Source of the DNA: Ligula intestinalis
Taxonomy: Eukaryota > Platyhelminthes > Cestoda > Diphyllobothriidea > Diphyllobothriidae
Direction: 5' to 3'
DNA length: 64,000 nucleotides
Assembly: GCA_036362985.1 (NCBI GenBank)
Contig: JAYGXS010000003.1
Span: 66,738,513-66,802,512, forward strand
Below the pieces are notes generated by a model. It was not told where the DNA came from, did no database searches, and was given only the letters and a program-made list of their open reading frames with translations. Positions 20,204-32,939 of this stretch are shown piece after piece (the stretch's first letter is position 1; each line of letters opens with the position of its first letter). The translations under genes were made by a program, and so were the position numbers.

Positions 20204-21339
20204 CTGAAAATAAAAAAGCCCAGCGTTAGGTGAACCAGCAGCAGCAGCAGCAACGCATGACAGGCTTTTTAGCCCTTTATAATCTCTTCTAATGCTGCTG
20301 AGTTACTGCCTTCTCTCCCAACCCCCGCCCCCTCCCAAACTGCCCGCGAAGCTCTTGCGTCAGCCGCAAACTAAAGGCTGCATTGGCGTACGACAAAGCG
20401 CGCGTTAGTCTGGGTAGTGCTGATGGGCAGCGTCAGGCCTTAATCACTGCTGTATGTACAAGTGGCACGCATTAGACGTCGCGTGATGTCACGACAGCTT
20501 ACAGGATACCTACGAAGTCTTGCAACGGTCAGGACAACAATTGAATTGTTAATTTAGTATATATTTTGTCATGTAATTTTGATCCACTGAGTGGATTTAA
20601 TCCTAACAAAGTGTTTTAGTTAAGAAAATCGTCTTTTTTGTTCGGTTTATTAAGGGTAATGAGCAGTAATTTTGCGAAAATTGGGACAAGTCTCATATCG
20701 AAGGAATTTCCTAAGCTATCAAACTTTTTATTAATATGCGATATACTATGGAAGAACTGGAAAACAAGTAAAACAGTGTAAAACATATCTTACAGAACCG
20801 GAAAATGTTGTCCGAGATTTTCAGACACAAGTGAGTCCAAGTTTAGGAAATCACATTTACTTTTCACAAACAAGGATAAATTTTAGTTGTTAAATTTTTC
20901 CACAAAACTGTGAAGATTTTGCCACAGCATGCAGTAAAAACTTTTTGAGTGCATTTGGTTTTACCGCATCAAATATTCAGAATGCAATCAAAAACTGGTC
21001 ATACATTACCTTGTTAAATCTAAATCGTGTAGAAATATACTTTTTTGCACAGAATAATTTCCTCTTATGCATACTTTAGAATCGGAACCGACAGAGAATA
21101 AATAATTATTACAATACCTTATTAAAAATTCTGAGACTTATTTGCATCCGAAAGCTTAGAACAGAGCCTGGAAGTAATCCACTATGGCGGAGAATAGTCC
21201 ACTATAAGGAGGACAGTGAATTCTTTCATTTTCAGGCAAATAACGACATTCATTTTCAGGTTCATTAAAAAAATCTTGTGAAAAACCTCCACTTTAACTT
21301 TGATATTACCGTGGAAAAAGGTAACACACACATAAATTC

Positions 21340-21790
21340 GGCATCTTCAAACAAACTAATATCCAAAACTCATTTTTTTCGTTAAATAGTTTTAATAGAC
21401 ATCTTATTTCAAAGGTTTTGAAATAAACGTCGAACGGAAGCTGGGTTGTTTGAAAAAGGCTTGAATACAATGAAAACGCTCAAAATGTATCGGCCTTCAA
21501 AGGTTCATCTATAAGTAATTGTGATTAAATGAGAACAATATGTTTCAAATATTTTGAGTGAGGAAAGTATTTTTTATATAAAGAAAGTGGTGTGGTAGTT
21601 CATTCAGTTTAAGAAAAGATTTAAATTTATTGCTCTAATTTAATGCTATTTTCTACGTCTCCGGAACTTGGAACTATTCAGAAAATTTCGTTTTTTGAAC
21701 AAGCTATTAGTATTTCTTACATTTCGTTCAGGTAACACATAAGTCCAAGGTCGTTCATTATTATTTCTACGTTTTCGCACATGCGTTAAT
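21340..21790 (+). repeat. Dispersed repeat C, copy 2 (GTF2H2 intron)
   Basis: Same order of phrases as 7240-7690 (ACTAATATCCAAAA, TATATAAAGAAAGTGG, TTTATTGCTCTAATTTA, TACGTCTCCGGAACTTGG, TCATTATTATTTCTACG). About 14 kb separate the copies, in the same orientation. Confidence 0.7.
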
Positions 21791-22996
21791 GCAAACTTCG
21801 GCATGCTACACGAATTATGCGCCAAACTGTAGTTTCGCCATCACTCGGATTATGGGTTCGAACAGACTACTAGCGCAGAGAAGAAGGAAAAGAGCAACTG
21901 AGGCCATCAGAGCGGTTCTTCTCATGACACGTTTGATGATTTTAACCTGAAAGATTGCCAACTGACGGGGCAACTCAATACAACCTGATTTTGACACATA
22001 ACGCACAATAATTTGCAAGATTTTGAAGTCTGCGTACGGCCGAAGTCACAGTTCAGTGGATATGGAAGCCGTGGCAATTCAAGGGAAAATTCAATTGATC
22101 GTTCAACAGCCGACTAGTATAAGAAGTTTAGGGAGACTGGAGGGAGCGATTGCACGTAAGTCTACTAAACAAGATACAATGGTTACAGTTTGGCCAGCCT
22201 CTACAACGTCCTGTACATATTTTTGGGTGACATGTGTCTGAATGAAAACTGTGGGGACGAGATTTCATTCTGAAAGAGAACTTTTCAGATAAAACCGTCA
22301 AGAGTTTGTGCCAGTAAAGCTGGGGCTTGAGGCCAAGAATGTAATGATATCCGAGCAGGTTTTGAAAGCGGTACCTAGCAATGAGGACAAAGGTTGGAGG
22401 TGGAAATAGGTATCCCACCTTTGCGGACACCCATGTTCAATAAGGACATACTTCTGCTAGAGCGTCTTCTAAAAATCCTTTTACGTTGTTATGGTTGAAA
22501 AATGTGCACGTGAAACATTTGTAACAACACTCGAAAAGTGTTCATAATATGCTTAGCATTCTTAGGAAGGGGCATTTACATGGATTCCTGGTAGGACACA
22601 GGAAATGGAATATCTCATAATGCAGGCAGTTTTGAGCTAAATTCCAGTGAAAGAAACGTTGTGATAAGGGTGCCGTTTAAGGCTTGGATTACCAGTAAGG
22701 TAAGGACACAGTAATAATCACCCTTCCCATAATTCAGCTCAGGGCGAATGGTGTTACAAGGGAGGGGGGATCGGGCAAAGCAATGATCCTATCATACTAT
22801 CCGCCGGCAACAGCAGAATAACGATTAGAGACGACGTAAATTTAAGTGATTCGTCGAAAAATAAGATGAACGAGGCAACTACTAGCAAGATCGGGTAAGT
22901 AGCTCCTGAAAATATAGTACGACAAAAGCCACGGCATAAACGAAAGGCAGAGCTTGAGATGAGCGGGGGAGGGGGGAGGAAAAAATCACAGCTCAC

Positions 22997-23291
22997 CAGA
23001 GCTTTAGGCCTGAGGACGACAGCACAGCTGGTGCAGACAGTCTCGCCGGCATTGTCCGGCGGCACAGTCTCCTCACGGAAGGTGGGCAACGGGAAGAGGT
23101 GGTGATAGGCGCGGGCCAGGTGCGGTGCCGCGACCAGGGTGGTGCCGCACACGGTGCACTCTGTTGGCAGCTCACAGTAGACAGCTCGACATCGGGGACA
23201 GGCGTAGGAGGCAGAGGACTTGAGGGGACCCACGCTGGAAGTGGTGCTGCTGCTAGGAGCATCGCCGCCTAACTGAGCGCTCGGCAGGTGG
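22997..23291 (-). CDS. GTF2H2: GTF2H2 exon: C4 zinc finger and linker to RING-like domain
   Basis: Acceptor TTTTCTGTAG (AG at 23292-23293) and donor CTG/GTGAGC. One leading base then 98 codons (phase 2 to phase 0). Begins HLPSAQLGG and continues to the p44 finger CPRCRAVYCELPTECTVC, then the highly typical APHLARAYHHLFPLPTF, then CTSC opening the C-terminal domain that is completed at 20108-20203. High GC and third-position C/G bias compared with the surrounding intron. Confidence 0.93.
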
Positions 23292-23334
23292 CTACAGAAA
23301 AGGAATAATAATAATAATCACCACCACCACCACC

Positions 23335-23480
23335 AGTGGTTAGAGCTTTGGCTTCCAGTAAAGGCTTACTCTATTACGCGGGTTCAAATCCCGCTGAACG
23401 CCTTGAGTTTTTTTTCACAATTGGGTCAAGGGCATTTCTTGCCTGTAACCCTTAAAAATATACATATATATGCATAAATT
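23335..23480 (+). repeat. tRNA-headed SINE (S2), plus copy
   Basis: Box A-like AGTGGTTAGAGC and box B-like GGGTTCAAATCCCGC, followed by TTTTTTTTCACAATTGGGTC and ATATACATATATATGC. A flanking acceptor stem cannot form, so it is a SINE head rather than a tRNA gene. An inverted relative is at 32940-33060. Confidence 0.65.
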
Positions 23481-25434
23481 CAAGGCAGTCATTTCGCAAT
23501 ATTTGCACACATGCACATTTTAATTATGGCACGTTTTGTTGCTGATAGGCACCGGAGTATTTAGATAATTATTACTGTCTTTCTAGTTTTATAAACTTTC
23601 TTTTTCATCCATGTTTCCTTTCCCTTGTATGGCTTCTAATGTATATCCCTTATTTCCCCCGGTCCCGTATTATAGAGGGATGGAGGTTACGCGTGCTGAG
23701 CTGGGACCAGAAGTAGGATTCTACAGCAATAATATCATTTGGGCCTGGGGAGGATCTGAGGATTTAAAACAAGCTGTGGGGGTTAAAGCTCAAACGTGCA
23801 CCTTAAACCAAACCGTACCCACTGGGAAGGTAAGTTTGGCTTCTACCAGAAACACAGCTGCTTGAAAAAACCCAGACCAGATGTGAAAGAATGCGCCCAT
23901 ATTACGTGCACAATGGTCTTCGAAACGTTTTCTCAACAGATTAAGAGCTTTTTTGAAATTTGCCCGTCGTTTTGAATTCGGGCATGCTTTGGTTTTTTAT
24001 GATGCGAGAGCGACAATTTTCTCTCCGAAAAAACCCCAAGGAATTTTTTTCTCTGTCTGCTCTATCAAAAAAAATGTTCCACCTCATTGGCTCATGTCAT
24101 TTGGCTTCGTCAACAAACTGAGGTACTGGCACCACAACACAGCTGCACAAAAAGGAAATTCAAAGGCAACCCAACTACATCTCCCTCAAATATAGTGATA
24201 TTCATGGAATTTTAGAGACCAAATTGGCAGGGACTGTCGAAGATCGGTACACAAGCAGATGGTCCTGTGCTCGTTAAATTGAAAGGCATGCGTTGCTGTC
24301 TGTCGCGTTTTGTTACACTAGCTCACAGTTTTATCAGTCGTAAAACTTGTGTAACAGAGCGATACGGGCTGCGTGGGCTGATGGGACCTTTTCTGGACGG
24401 TGAAAAAAATCCGTTAGGTGGAAATACCGCTAAGGCTTGTGATCTGCCATCATGCGCCGTCATCTGTTCACCTGCAGTTCTCAGTCAGGCACCCACCTCA
24501 CTCCCGCGGACCTGTGGCTCAAGCCGGTCGAGGTCGCGGCTTTACTTCGCCTCCCAACTACTCCTAGTTTGGATTCCGGCGGGGATTCCTGATCCAACTA
24601 TGGGCTACGACACACACACACACATCTGCCAGATAACCGGCTTTCCAGACTTTCGGGACTGCTTATTGGTCAGACCCGAGGACCCACTGATCTCGGTTCA
24701 AAATCGTTTCATGATCCACCACATGTAGGCTCACTCAGTAGAACGCAGCTCAAGTTTTTTCGGGCCTTTATAAGAATACACAGGAAGAAGCCAAGGACTG
24801 GGATTACGTATCTTGTTGCTACACTGCCTTTGGGCTTGTCTGGATCTAGGAAGCAGATAAAAATTCCCAGACAATACAAGGAGCGCAAAATATTAAAACA
24901 AGAAATTTGAATTGGAATACTGCCACTCTGCGACTCAGTCGACATAAGGAATCCACGTCATGTGGCTTACACGTTCGCAAACGACTCACAGGGAAACAAG
25001 ACCCAGAGGACCATTTCTGATTGGCCAAATGCAAAATTATGGGAGATGGAGACTCACCACATGCAATGCTTTACTGGAAATTCGTCAAAATCCGAAGGCC
25101 TAGAGTGCGGAAAGCCTAAAACAAAGGAGAAGGAAAACGTCTTATCACCTTGAAGATGAGATAGAGAGAGAGAGAGAGGAAGCAGGTAATCATAATTCCT
25201 AAGACAAAAGAAAGGGTAAAAAGACTGAACTGGAAGGGCGCTGACCAATTTATCCTAACTATATTTCCAGTTGTAACTTTCCCTTGCAGGAAAACGTTTG
25301 CACCTGGGAAATAGACTGGCTCAATAGAAATGATGTCGATTTTACAGAAGAGTGGGCACCACCATTTTGAAAAATACAACATGCGAGAATATGCATGAAG
25401 CGACTGTGTTGATCCCGTAGCGTTTTTCCTCCTT
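23481..25434. other. GTF2H2 intron, no supported gene
   Basis: Open frames here (the longest is 24267-24728, plus) lack domain features or splice context. Contains a short AG microsatellite at about 25163-25180. Confidence 0.45.
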
Positions 25435-25810
25435 TCATATCACGCCATGCATGGGGTCACGTGATTGCAGTTTTCGGCCTACGTCCAGCGACCTCCGCGC
25501 ATACGCTTGACTGACGCGGCCACTAATACACGCGTACATGTAGGTCAGCCCTTACCCCACTTGACCAATCACCTTCAAGGTTAATTTCCACAAAGACCGC
25601 TGTGATGACTGGCAGACACTTCGGAAAATGCGTCGCTCGAGTGTAGACCTACGCTCGGCCGATATCCAACTTCCTTCTACCTATTCTCTACTTAATATGC
25701 AATGAATAAACTATAACTTTCACCTGACGTCTCCCTTCTTCCCTTCTACGGAACCGGGCCTGAGGCTTGTAGCGGCAAGGGTCTTCCCTGTTAACGTAAC
25801 ACACTGCGAC
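25435..25810 (-). repeat. Family A repeat, inverted copy
   Basis: Read in reverse complement it matches the copies at 11.8 and 16.1 kb (GTTTATTCATTGC, GAGAATAGGTAGAAGGAAG, GCCAGTCATCACAGCGG). On the plus strand it contains GAATAAACTATAAC followed by a CT-rich stretch and TACGGAACCGGGCC, as in 16540-16690. Confidence 0.55.
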
Positions 25811-27554
25811 AAAACTACTGAATTACGTCCTTTCAATGAAAAAGACAATGTACATGCATTTTCAATAATATCGGACAGTACCCCTGACAGACTGGTCTTG
25901 TGGTCAAAACTTTCACAGTCATCTATACCGATTCTACTAGAAAAAAAATCACTACATTTATATTAATAGTCCTTTTAGAATTGCTGCAAAAGCTAGTGTC
26001 TCCCTTATAAAGGGCTGGCAAAACGAGTGTATCATGCCTTCGTAGAATGTTATCACTTTCCAAAATGGAATAGTTCGGCGGTAACAGTGTTCGGCAATGA
26101 ATGAACTGAGTACTTGAGAGGTTTTCAGATAACCTGGAAAATAGACCTAGCTGAACCTGTCCTAGCAGTAATCCCTACCTAGAACAGGCACCGTCTGCGC
26201 TGTATGTAAGAAGAAACAGATTCGACATACAACAGAAATATTCGCAGGCTAAAAGGGTCAGCAACTGATTGAGAAGAAAACAGTTTCCCAAACGCCTCTT
26301 TTCGGTGAGTCTTCTTCTTCAACAAATTGCGAAAAAGTAGCTATTTACCTTTCTGTAGGCCCTTCGACAAGTTTCTGCTGAGGGATCGATGAGGGGAGAA
26401 AACCACGTCGAGAGGTCAATTACGAGCAAATACCCCGCGCCTAAGTCAATGCGGGCCCTTGGCAAAATACCTTTGAGCCATTATAATGGTAGATCCTGCA
26501 GGCGATGCCTTACCAAGCATGAAGGTCGGGCAAAACCCCTGACAATTGGGTGACACTCAGTAGGCTACCAAACCAGACAACGGCAGTCCCGTCAGAACTG
26601 GTTGTTTCACCCAAACCCGCCTACGGGGAATAAATAGACAATGGCCTATTAAGGCGACACCTTCATTAGCCTGGACATGATTTCATAAAGGGGTTATGTG
26701 GTGTGACGCGAATACGGCCTTGAAGACTATCAAAGACGTACCGATTCGTATAAGTGTTGCCTCAGTGTCCTCCTAGAAGCGGAAAAAAATAAAATTTATA
26801 GACGCTCACAGCAAATAATTTCATTCTCCTCAAACGCTGCAGGTACCTTTCGGTATAGAAGTAGCAGGTGCTACCAAATAGACCTCAGTGATCCTGGCAA
26901 CAAAAGGGGCAGTTACTCGGATAGAGTGATGTTATTAAACTAAGGAGAGCCTGACTTTCCCTGAGAAAACGACTGTCCATAAGCACCGTCCCTTGTTCGA
27001 TGTTCGTTCGATGGACTACATCCACAGCAAACATAGTATCTCAAGAAACGTCAAACACAATTTTGAGATATGTTTTTGATTTAAAAAGACTATTTAAGTC
27101 CAGTTTTAATAGTACTTATCGTACAACCTACTCCCGTGATTTCAGTTTCATAACACTTTGCAGTGGCCTTGGTTTATGTCGTTTAATTTATAAACAGCGA
27201 TACCTTACTTTATTGATGAACATTCCACGCTTTAAAAGAATTGCATAATGAGAAGATTTTTTGAAAACTAAAGGACACTTTCTTAAGGAGAACGCATATT
27301 GCTACCGAATGAGTACACAAACGAATATGTTATGCATACTTGCCATGAAACATAATTGGATTTATACGAGAATCTAAAAGCAATCAGAAACGTACATAAC
27401 ACACAACCAGTCGTCATTATGTTTACACAGTACAACACTGTAGAAGGCCGGAAGATCGGTTTCTCTTGTGTCTAATGAGGGGTATGTTATACTAATTCCC
27501 AATTCTATCCTAGTAATGTACACCGCCATGCTACTAATTGTTATAACGATGACA
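25811..27554. other. GTF2H2 intron, nothing recognised
   Basis: No coding signal, strong repeat or RNA gene was seen. The short GTF2H2 linker exon may be hidden anywhere between 23292 and 29386. Confidence 0.35.
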
Positions 27555-28045
27555 TCTGACGTGTGTCACCGTCGAATTACGCCCTGTTGAAATCCCCAAG
27601 GAAGAACACAATAAGGAGGGCATAATTCTGGAATCAACACGGCGGAGGGTTTATTGTACACAAAAACCGGGTGGCTGTTGCTGCTGGTTGATCTACAGCG
27701 CGATTTTTGCCCCGCCTCGGGGCAAGCCCGGCATTGGGAGCGGACTAGTGTGTCCTGCGTCCGCTGTTGCAACCCCCCTTGTGTCAGGGGGACAGTGTCT
27801 TATAAGAGAGTGTCTAGTGCGCGTTCGCCTGCAGCCTGATTGGCGCATTAAGACAACTGCGACCAGTGGTGCGCGTGAGCAAGCGCGTGCATCTGTTTCC
27901 TCTCCAGAGGTTAAGGTCATCTCGCGTGGACAGTCATCGCCTGTTTGCGGTCAGAGCTAACAAACAAAGCCATTTGACTGCGCTCGACGCCTTAGGAAAG
28001 CCTCCAAACGTTGCTAGCATTTGGTCCAGCTAATATCCCAACACT
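27555..28045 (-). mobile_element. LTR-like repeat B, copy 1
   Basis: On the minus strand it starts TGTTGGGATATTAGCTGG, contains GTGTACAATAAACCC (polyadenylation-like signal), then TGTGTTCTTCCTTGGGG and GGGCGTAATTCGACGGTG. The same architecture is at 37525-38040, and shorter matches are at 51.4 and 62.2 kb. No internal gag/pol was found. The borders and LTR nature are inferred. Confidence 0.55.
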
Positions 28046-28244
28046 AATAGCTGAGTGGACACGACGGCACAAACAAAAGTGACAAATAAGGCATTCGATC
28101 ACAGGTAATAAGGGGACATGGGCACTCAGTGGCAGCCGCACACCTTTTTTACCTTGCGAATGACCTGCATCTGAAGTAAGGCAAATGATAATTGAGCGCC
28201 CATCCACCAATATTGATATTCCCGATTAAAATCGAAAAAAGACC

Positions 28245-28410
28245 GTAGCGCAGTGGGCTAAAGCGCCGGACTTCTAAACGAGAGGTCTCGGGTTCGAGAC
28301 TCGGGTGGTGTACATACCTGGGATTTGATGTCTGTCTAATGATGTGGTCATAAATGGCCAGTCCAGTCTCCCTTTTCTTTGTCGGTAAGGTTCTTTTGCC
28401 TACAATACAC
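28245..28410 (+). repeat. tRNA-headed SINE (S1), plus copy with Arg-tRNA-like head
   Basis: Head GTAGCGCAGTGGGCTAAAGC, then GGACTTCTAAACGAGAGGTC (like the anticodon arm of tRNA-Arg TCT), then GGGTTCGAGACTC. The S1 body follows (ATGGCCAGTCCAGTCTCCCT, TTTTCTTTGTCGGTAA). The acceptor stem does not pair. Confidence 0.7.
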
Positions 28411-29386
28411 TAGCCGCTGTGCGCGACTGCTGATGGAGCTCAAGAATGAACCTCAATAAGCTGTTACACAATGCGGACTAACTGTCAGCCCCTCCTAGTT
28501 CTACAGAACCCAAAGGCCCTAGAAGTTTGATCTAGGATTCTGCATACAAGTTAGACCTAGTTTGGGATACTGTTAGTTTTCGCTTAGCCTTCTGAGCACT
28601 AGTGAACGGAAGAAAATAGAATTTGTCCAGCATTTCTTGAATAAAAGAGTTTTCTCTTCAGAACAGCGTAATTCGTCCTACCAACAACACTCCGTTGGGG
28701 CTTTGCAGATTACAAGAGACACTATGTTTACTGCTTAACCTTATAGACATTCGTATATTTAATCCCGTTAGTACTTTGAGGCAGTTCGACCATTCTCGGC
28801 GCACCAGTCATCCTCTGACACGCATAGTTAGATACTGCCAGTTTTTTTTTCAGTAAAGGCCATAGCAATCTTGAATAAGCTACCCAAAAAATATCAAAAC
28901 TCAGCAATACTATACTTCATGTAAGAGAGTTATCAGTAGCTTCCTACATTCCGGATAATTTACGCTAATTTGAGCTGCTGACTCGGCGGAATCTCTCTCC
29001 AACTCTGATGGCATTCGCGAACTCTGAATCCTGCGTCAGGCTTCATGCCGAAGGCAATGGTGCAGAATTTGCAGCCCGAAATCGGCTACTTTTTCAGCTG
29101 ACAGCGAGCAACCGTTCGCCAACTAATTCGTGTGGTGCAGAATATCGAATCGATAACACTCAAGGGAGGTTGAGAACACTGTGTTCTTGTGTCAACTATT
29201 CTCAGTCCCGAACGTAAATCACTCAACGAACTGCAGTTTTTGCCTGAAAACCTCTAGAAAGAAATATAAGGATTTTTCCCCTTTTAACTTGATCCATTAC
29301 TGTACATACCTTATGAACTTTTCTGTAAATTGGCCATAAATAAAGGTAAAACGCAAAACCGGATAAAACAAGTGTAACTAACAGAC

Positions 29387-29463
29387 CTTGGCGACCGGAG
29401 GTGGTACAAAGTCCTGCAGGACCGTCTTGAGATGGAGGGCGTCTAGAATCACGTGCATGGATC
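29387..29463 (-). CDS. GTF2H2: GTF2H2 exon: end of VWA-like domain
   Basis: Acceptor CCGCCAACAG (AG at 29464-29465). Two bases complete a Gly split with the upstream exon (CAA G / GA), then SMHVILDALHLKTVLQDF and VPPPVAK, corresponding to the p44 segment Y/HVILDExHxKELL...PPP. The donor AAG/GTCTGT is weaker than the others; reading on would hit TAG after two codons. Ends in phase 0. Confidence 0.8.
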
Positions 29464-30402
29464 CTGTTGGCGGGGGGATGGAGAAACGAGAGTGAGAAGT
29501 GCAACAGAAATATCCACTTAAACAGCAAGTGAATCTGGCAGAACTCAAATAGCGCTTTGCGGCGACCTTAGCCGGGTTGATTTTTGTCGATTATGAGGTA
29601 GGTAAACTCAAAACGTCTGCTCATGTTGTAAGCATTTCGCGACATGCTCGCCTACTTCTACGCACACGACTGGTTGTCCCTGGATATTCACTTGGGCATC
29701 TCGAAATAGGGTAAAAGACACGTAAAATATTGGGTAGAATTAAAATACGATCAATCGCCAAAGGCGGAACGGCATGTTCTGAGACCTTATTTTCCAGCAT
29801 AGTGTCAATATCTTCCAAAAACGCGACCGCAACACGGGCGTCGAGATCCAGGGCATAATTGCAGCTTGCCAGTGACCTGGGCCAGACGATCGCGGGTTGG
29901 CGTGGCTAAAATAATTTAATAACCCATCTAGGCTTGTCACTGCCACGCTGTGGCAACTACTTCCCCCTCCTCTACCCCCCCCCCCCGTCCACCGTGCGCC
30001 CACATCTAAAACTAATAGCTTCCCCTCCATTTACTTAACTCTACTAGGTCGACACGTAGTTGGAAAGTTAATTTATCTTATTAAAAGGCAATGACCATTT
30101 GCAATTGGATAAGAGGTCGCCAAATTGTATGACGTCAACAAATTCTGCTTATCTCGTAATCTTCGCCCTGTTCATAATTTAATTACCCATCTGCGCTTGT
30201 TACACAGGGCGCAGCCTCTAATGCAGCATGCACCCCGTCTCAGTCAAGAAAGGTCACGGACTTGAAACAACCGATGTTTGCCAGAAAGGGCACACACAGA
30301 AAGGGCAGGCTACCAGCTGGAACGGGTCGGAGTCAAAAAAGCGAACTATGAAATGAAATGAAAGAGCCTGAGACGGCTACTAAATTCAGTCTCTTCGACA
30401 AC

Positions 30403-30968
30403 AGTAGCTTATGTAGGCCCACTCATTAATCTCTACCCCCTGCATGTTTTCCAACGAAAACGGTGGTTATAGGGTTTTATGGGTGGGGAATTAGGACACG
30501 CAGTGGAATATACTTTAATACATGCTGAATGCATTTTTATTTTACTGTATTGAGAAATGTTGCTGATTGATATCTGTAGATTTTCCTAATCTGTATTCTC
30601 CTTTAACTTATTACGAAAAAATGCGATTATCAAATTGCAGGTTTCTTGAATTTCCCGAAAAATTGAAATGGTGGTTAGGAGGTCATCTACTTCAACTTAC
30701 CTGCGGTCTAACTTACAGTTCTGGAATTAGATAAGTATATTCCGCGGCGCGAAGCGCCGCACACACCTTCAATTTACATGCAGAACAACTTACTCTCAGC
30801 GGCTGCAGAAAACAACTTTGACTACATTTTTGTCCCTTTGCACTTACTTCTAAAAATTTCCTTCTTTGCCTTCCCTATTTGCTCACCCTCCAAAGCTCTA
30901 TGACCACCGTTTTTGCAGGACAAAATGCTGGGACTAGGGGGTCGATGAGTGGGCCTACATAAGCTACT
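30403..30968 (+). mobile_element. Non-autonomous inverted-repeat DNA element (MITE-like), copy 1
   Basis: 566 bp with long inverted ends: left AGTAGCTTATGTAGGCCCAC, right (reverse complement) AGTAGCTTATGTAGGCCCAC, the similarity continuing for about 70 bp (AAAACGGTGGT-ATAG on both sides). No transposase. A second diverged copy is at 32211-32752 in the same orientation. Centre carries TATTCCGCGGCGCGAAGCGC, shared by both. No clear target duplication. Lies in the intron just 3' of the GTF2H2 exon at 31188. Confidence 0.8.
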
Positions 30969-31187
30969 TTTACCGTCCTTTCTAGACCTCCGGCTGACTG
31001 AAGAGGACACCGGACGCGCATTGTTCGTTGGGTCCTCAGCACGACGCGCAGCACATTTTTTGGGCAACGATTGCTAAAGGATTACGCAGACCACAGCCAC
31101 AAACTTAGGTATGGTTTTCAGGAGTATCTGGCATGTGGTGGCGGGCTTCAACACAGAGTCAAAGCAAAAGGATTAGTTTTTCCTTAC

Positions 31188-31366
31188 CTTGCGTAGATTC
31201 AGCCAGCGCCTTGTGTATGAAGACTTCAACGGCGAGCGAAATGACTGAACAGTGGATGTGTTTAACGATGAGACTTTGAATTGTCTGATGGATATCGCCC
31301 GGATCGCATGTTGTCAGGCTGCCCACCAAAATGATAATCTCCCGCGAACTGTGCTCTGGCATGTGC
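31188..31366 (-). CDS. GTF2H2: GTF2H2 exon: VWA-like domain, HMPEHSSREI segment
   Basis: Acceptor AACTTGTAG (AG at 31367-31368), donor CAAG/GTAAGG. Completes a Lys split across the previous intron (AA/G), then HMPEHSSREIIILVGSLTTC, DPGDIHQTIQSL and VISLAVEVFIHKALAEST. This matches the p44 stretch H-MPGHTSRE-SLTTCDP-I-GLSAEV-V-LA-ET closely. Confidence 0.93.
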
Positions 31367-31735
31367 CTACAAGTTGGTAAAAAAGGAAGGAGTATACAGG
31401 CAAAGCACACAGTGGGTAAGATAGGCTCAACTTCAGGCAGTCAGTCAAACTGACGTCACAAAGGTAAGGATGGTGCTTCTCTAACCCCGAAAAAAAAAGG
31501 TCTGCAAATCAGAAGGCCGATAAACCGAGAGTCCTCACTGGCAGCCATTTTTCAGTACAGACAAACAATATCATCCAGCGACACTCCGGTACACAGACTG
31601 AAAAGGTCTAACAGCAATGACAGCTGATATTTACAGTATACATCAAAAGGGCATACTCAGCACAGGATGACTTTGTTTGAACAATGGATAATAGCATAAA
31701 GGCATAAAGCCAGAAGGTCTCAGAGTCTGCGTTAC

Positions 31736-31841
31736 TTTAATCGAGATTCCGCCAGCATGAGGGCGTTCTGGAGACTTGACTCGCCACTGCACTGTTGTTT
31801 AGCCAGGTCGTCCAGGGCAGTCAGGTGACGAGCGGGGCTTC
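31736..31841 (-). CDS. GTF2H2: GTF2H2 exon: VWA-like domain, GESSLQNAL segment
   Basis: Acceptor CTTCTTTAG (AG at 31842-31843), donor AAA/GTAACG. Begins by completing Gly of LSG (G/GA), then SPARHLTALDDLA, CSGESSLQNALMLAESRL, ending AA of a split Lys. Corresponds to the p44 region LSGNPRKH-HGEPSLYNSL-MQTLK. Confidence 0.92.
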
Positions 31842-32210
31842 CTAAAGAAGAAGCGAAAAATGAATATGAAGGCCATTCAGACACGCCTCCAGTAAGTTTT
31901 CCGTACATAAAAGTCAACATGAAGCATAAACAGCAGAGTAATGTCCAGCTGAAGAGGGACCCACAACTGCAAAGGTACTGAGGAAGGTGAGTGCTTAAGC
32001 CATCAGCCCGAAAGCTCCAACAAGGCTACCATTTGTCTGAAATAGAAATTGCCCCAACCTCTGTCTCCTAAAAGCAGCGTGCATTGAACCATGACGAGGG
32101 TCCCGTGAATGCACAGCCTGCTCTTATCGGGCAGCACTGAATATGCACCAGAAGACAAAATGCTAGGGCACGAGAAATGGGAGTGTAAAGGCGATCTGGC
32201 AGCAGTGATT

Positions 32211-32752
32211 TAAGTAGTGCCCCTCATTTAGCCCTAGTCCCAGTATTTCGTCCTACGGAGACGGTGGGTATAGTGGTGTTCTGGATGAGGAATTAGGATA
32301 GGCAGTGGAATATACTTTAATAGCAACTATGCGCATTTTCATTTTATTAGAAATGCTGTTGATTTATAGCTGTACCTTTTCCTAATCTGTATTATCGTTT
32401 AAAGTATTGTGGAAAAACCCGATTATCAAAATGCAGGTTTCTTGAAATTCCTCAAAAATAGAAATGGTGGTAAAGAGGTCGTCTACAATTATACTTACTT
32501 GCGGTCCAACTTACCGTTCTGGAGTTAGATTAGTATATTCCGCGGTGCGAAGCGCCGCGCAGACCTTCAATTTACATGCAGAACAACTTACTCCCAGCGG
32601 CTGCGGAAAACAACTTTGACTACATTTTTTGTCACTTTACACTTACTTTTGCAGATTTCCTTTACTGCCCTCCCTAGTTACCTGACCTCAAAACCCCTAT
32701 AACCACTGTTTCCGTAAGACAAAATACCGAAACTAGGAGTGTATAAGGTGAA
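32211..32752 (+). mobile_element. Non-autonomous inverted-repeat DNA element (MITE-like), copy 2
   Basis: Diverged copy of 30403-30968: shared GGAATATACTTTAATA, AATGCAGGTTTCTTGAA, TATTCCGCGGTGCGAAGCGC, TTCAATTTACATGCAGAACA and AACAACTTTGACTACATTTT. The ends keep CCCAGTATTTCGTCCTACGG against the reverse complement TCGGTATTTTGTCTTACGG. No coding capacity. Confidence 0.78.
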
Positions 32753-32939
32753 CTATTTTAACTACCTTGGCAGTGGAGCTTTTGAAATAACACGACGGGT
32801 TCCGAAGATTGCCAATCAATGGGATAAGTCAACTGAGAGACATGTTGGGACGGATCCTTAAAACTAAGTCCCATTATGGCATTCGTAATTACGTGATAGT
32901 TGAGACAGTTGGATATTTGAGTTAACCTAATTGTGAAAA

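Noticed and set aside
23335..23410. Possible tRNA gene
   Set aside because: Boxes A and B present but acceptor arm cannot pair, and an inverted relative has the same non-tRNA tail; it is a SINE head.
24267..24728. 153-codon plus-strand frame
   Set aside because: No domain, no splice context; composition looks random.
28245..28320. Possible tRNA-Arg (TCT) gene
   Set aside because: Anticodon arm is convincing but the acceptor stem does not pair and a SINE body follows.
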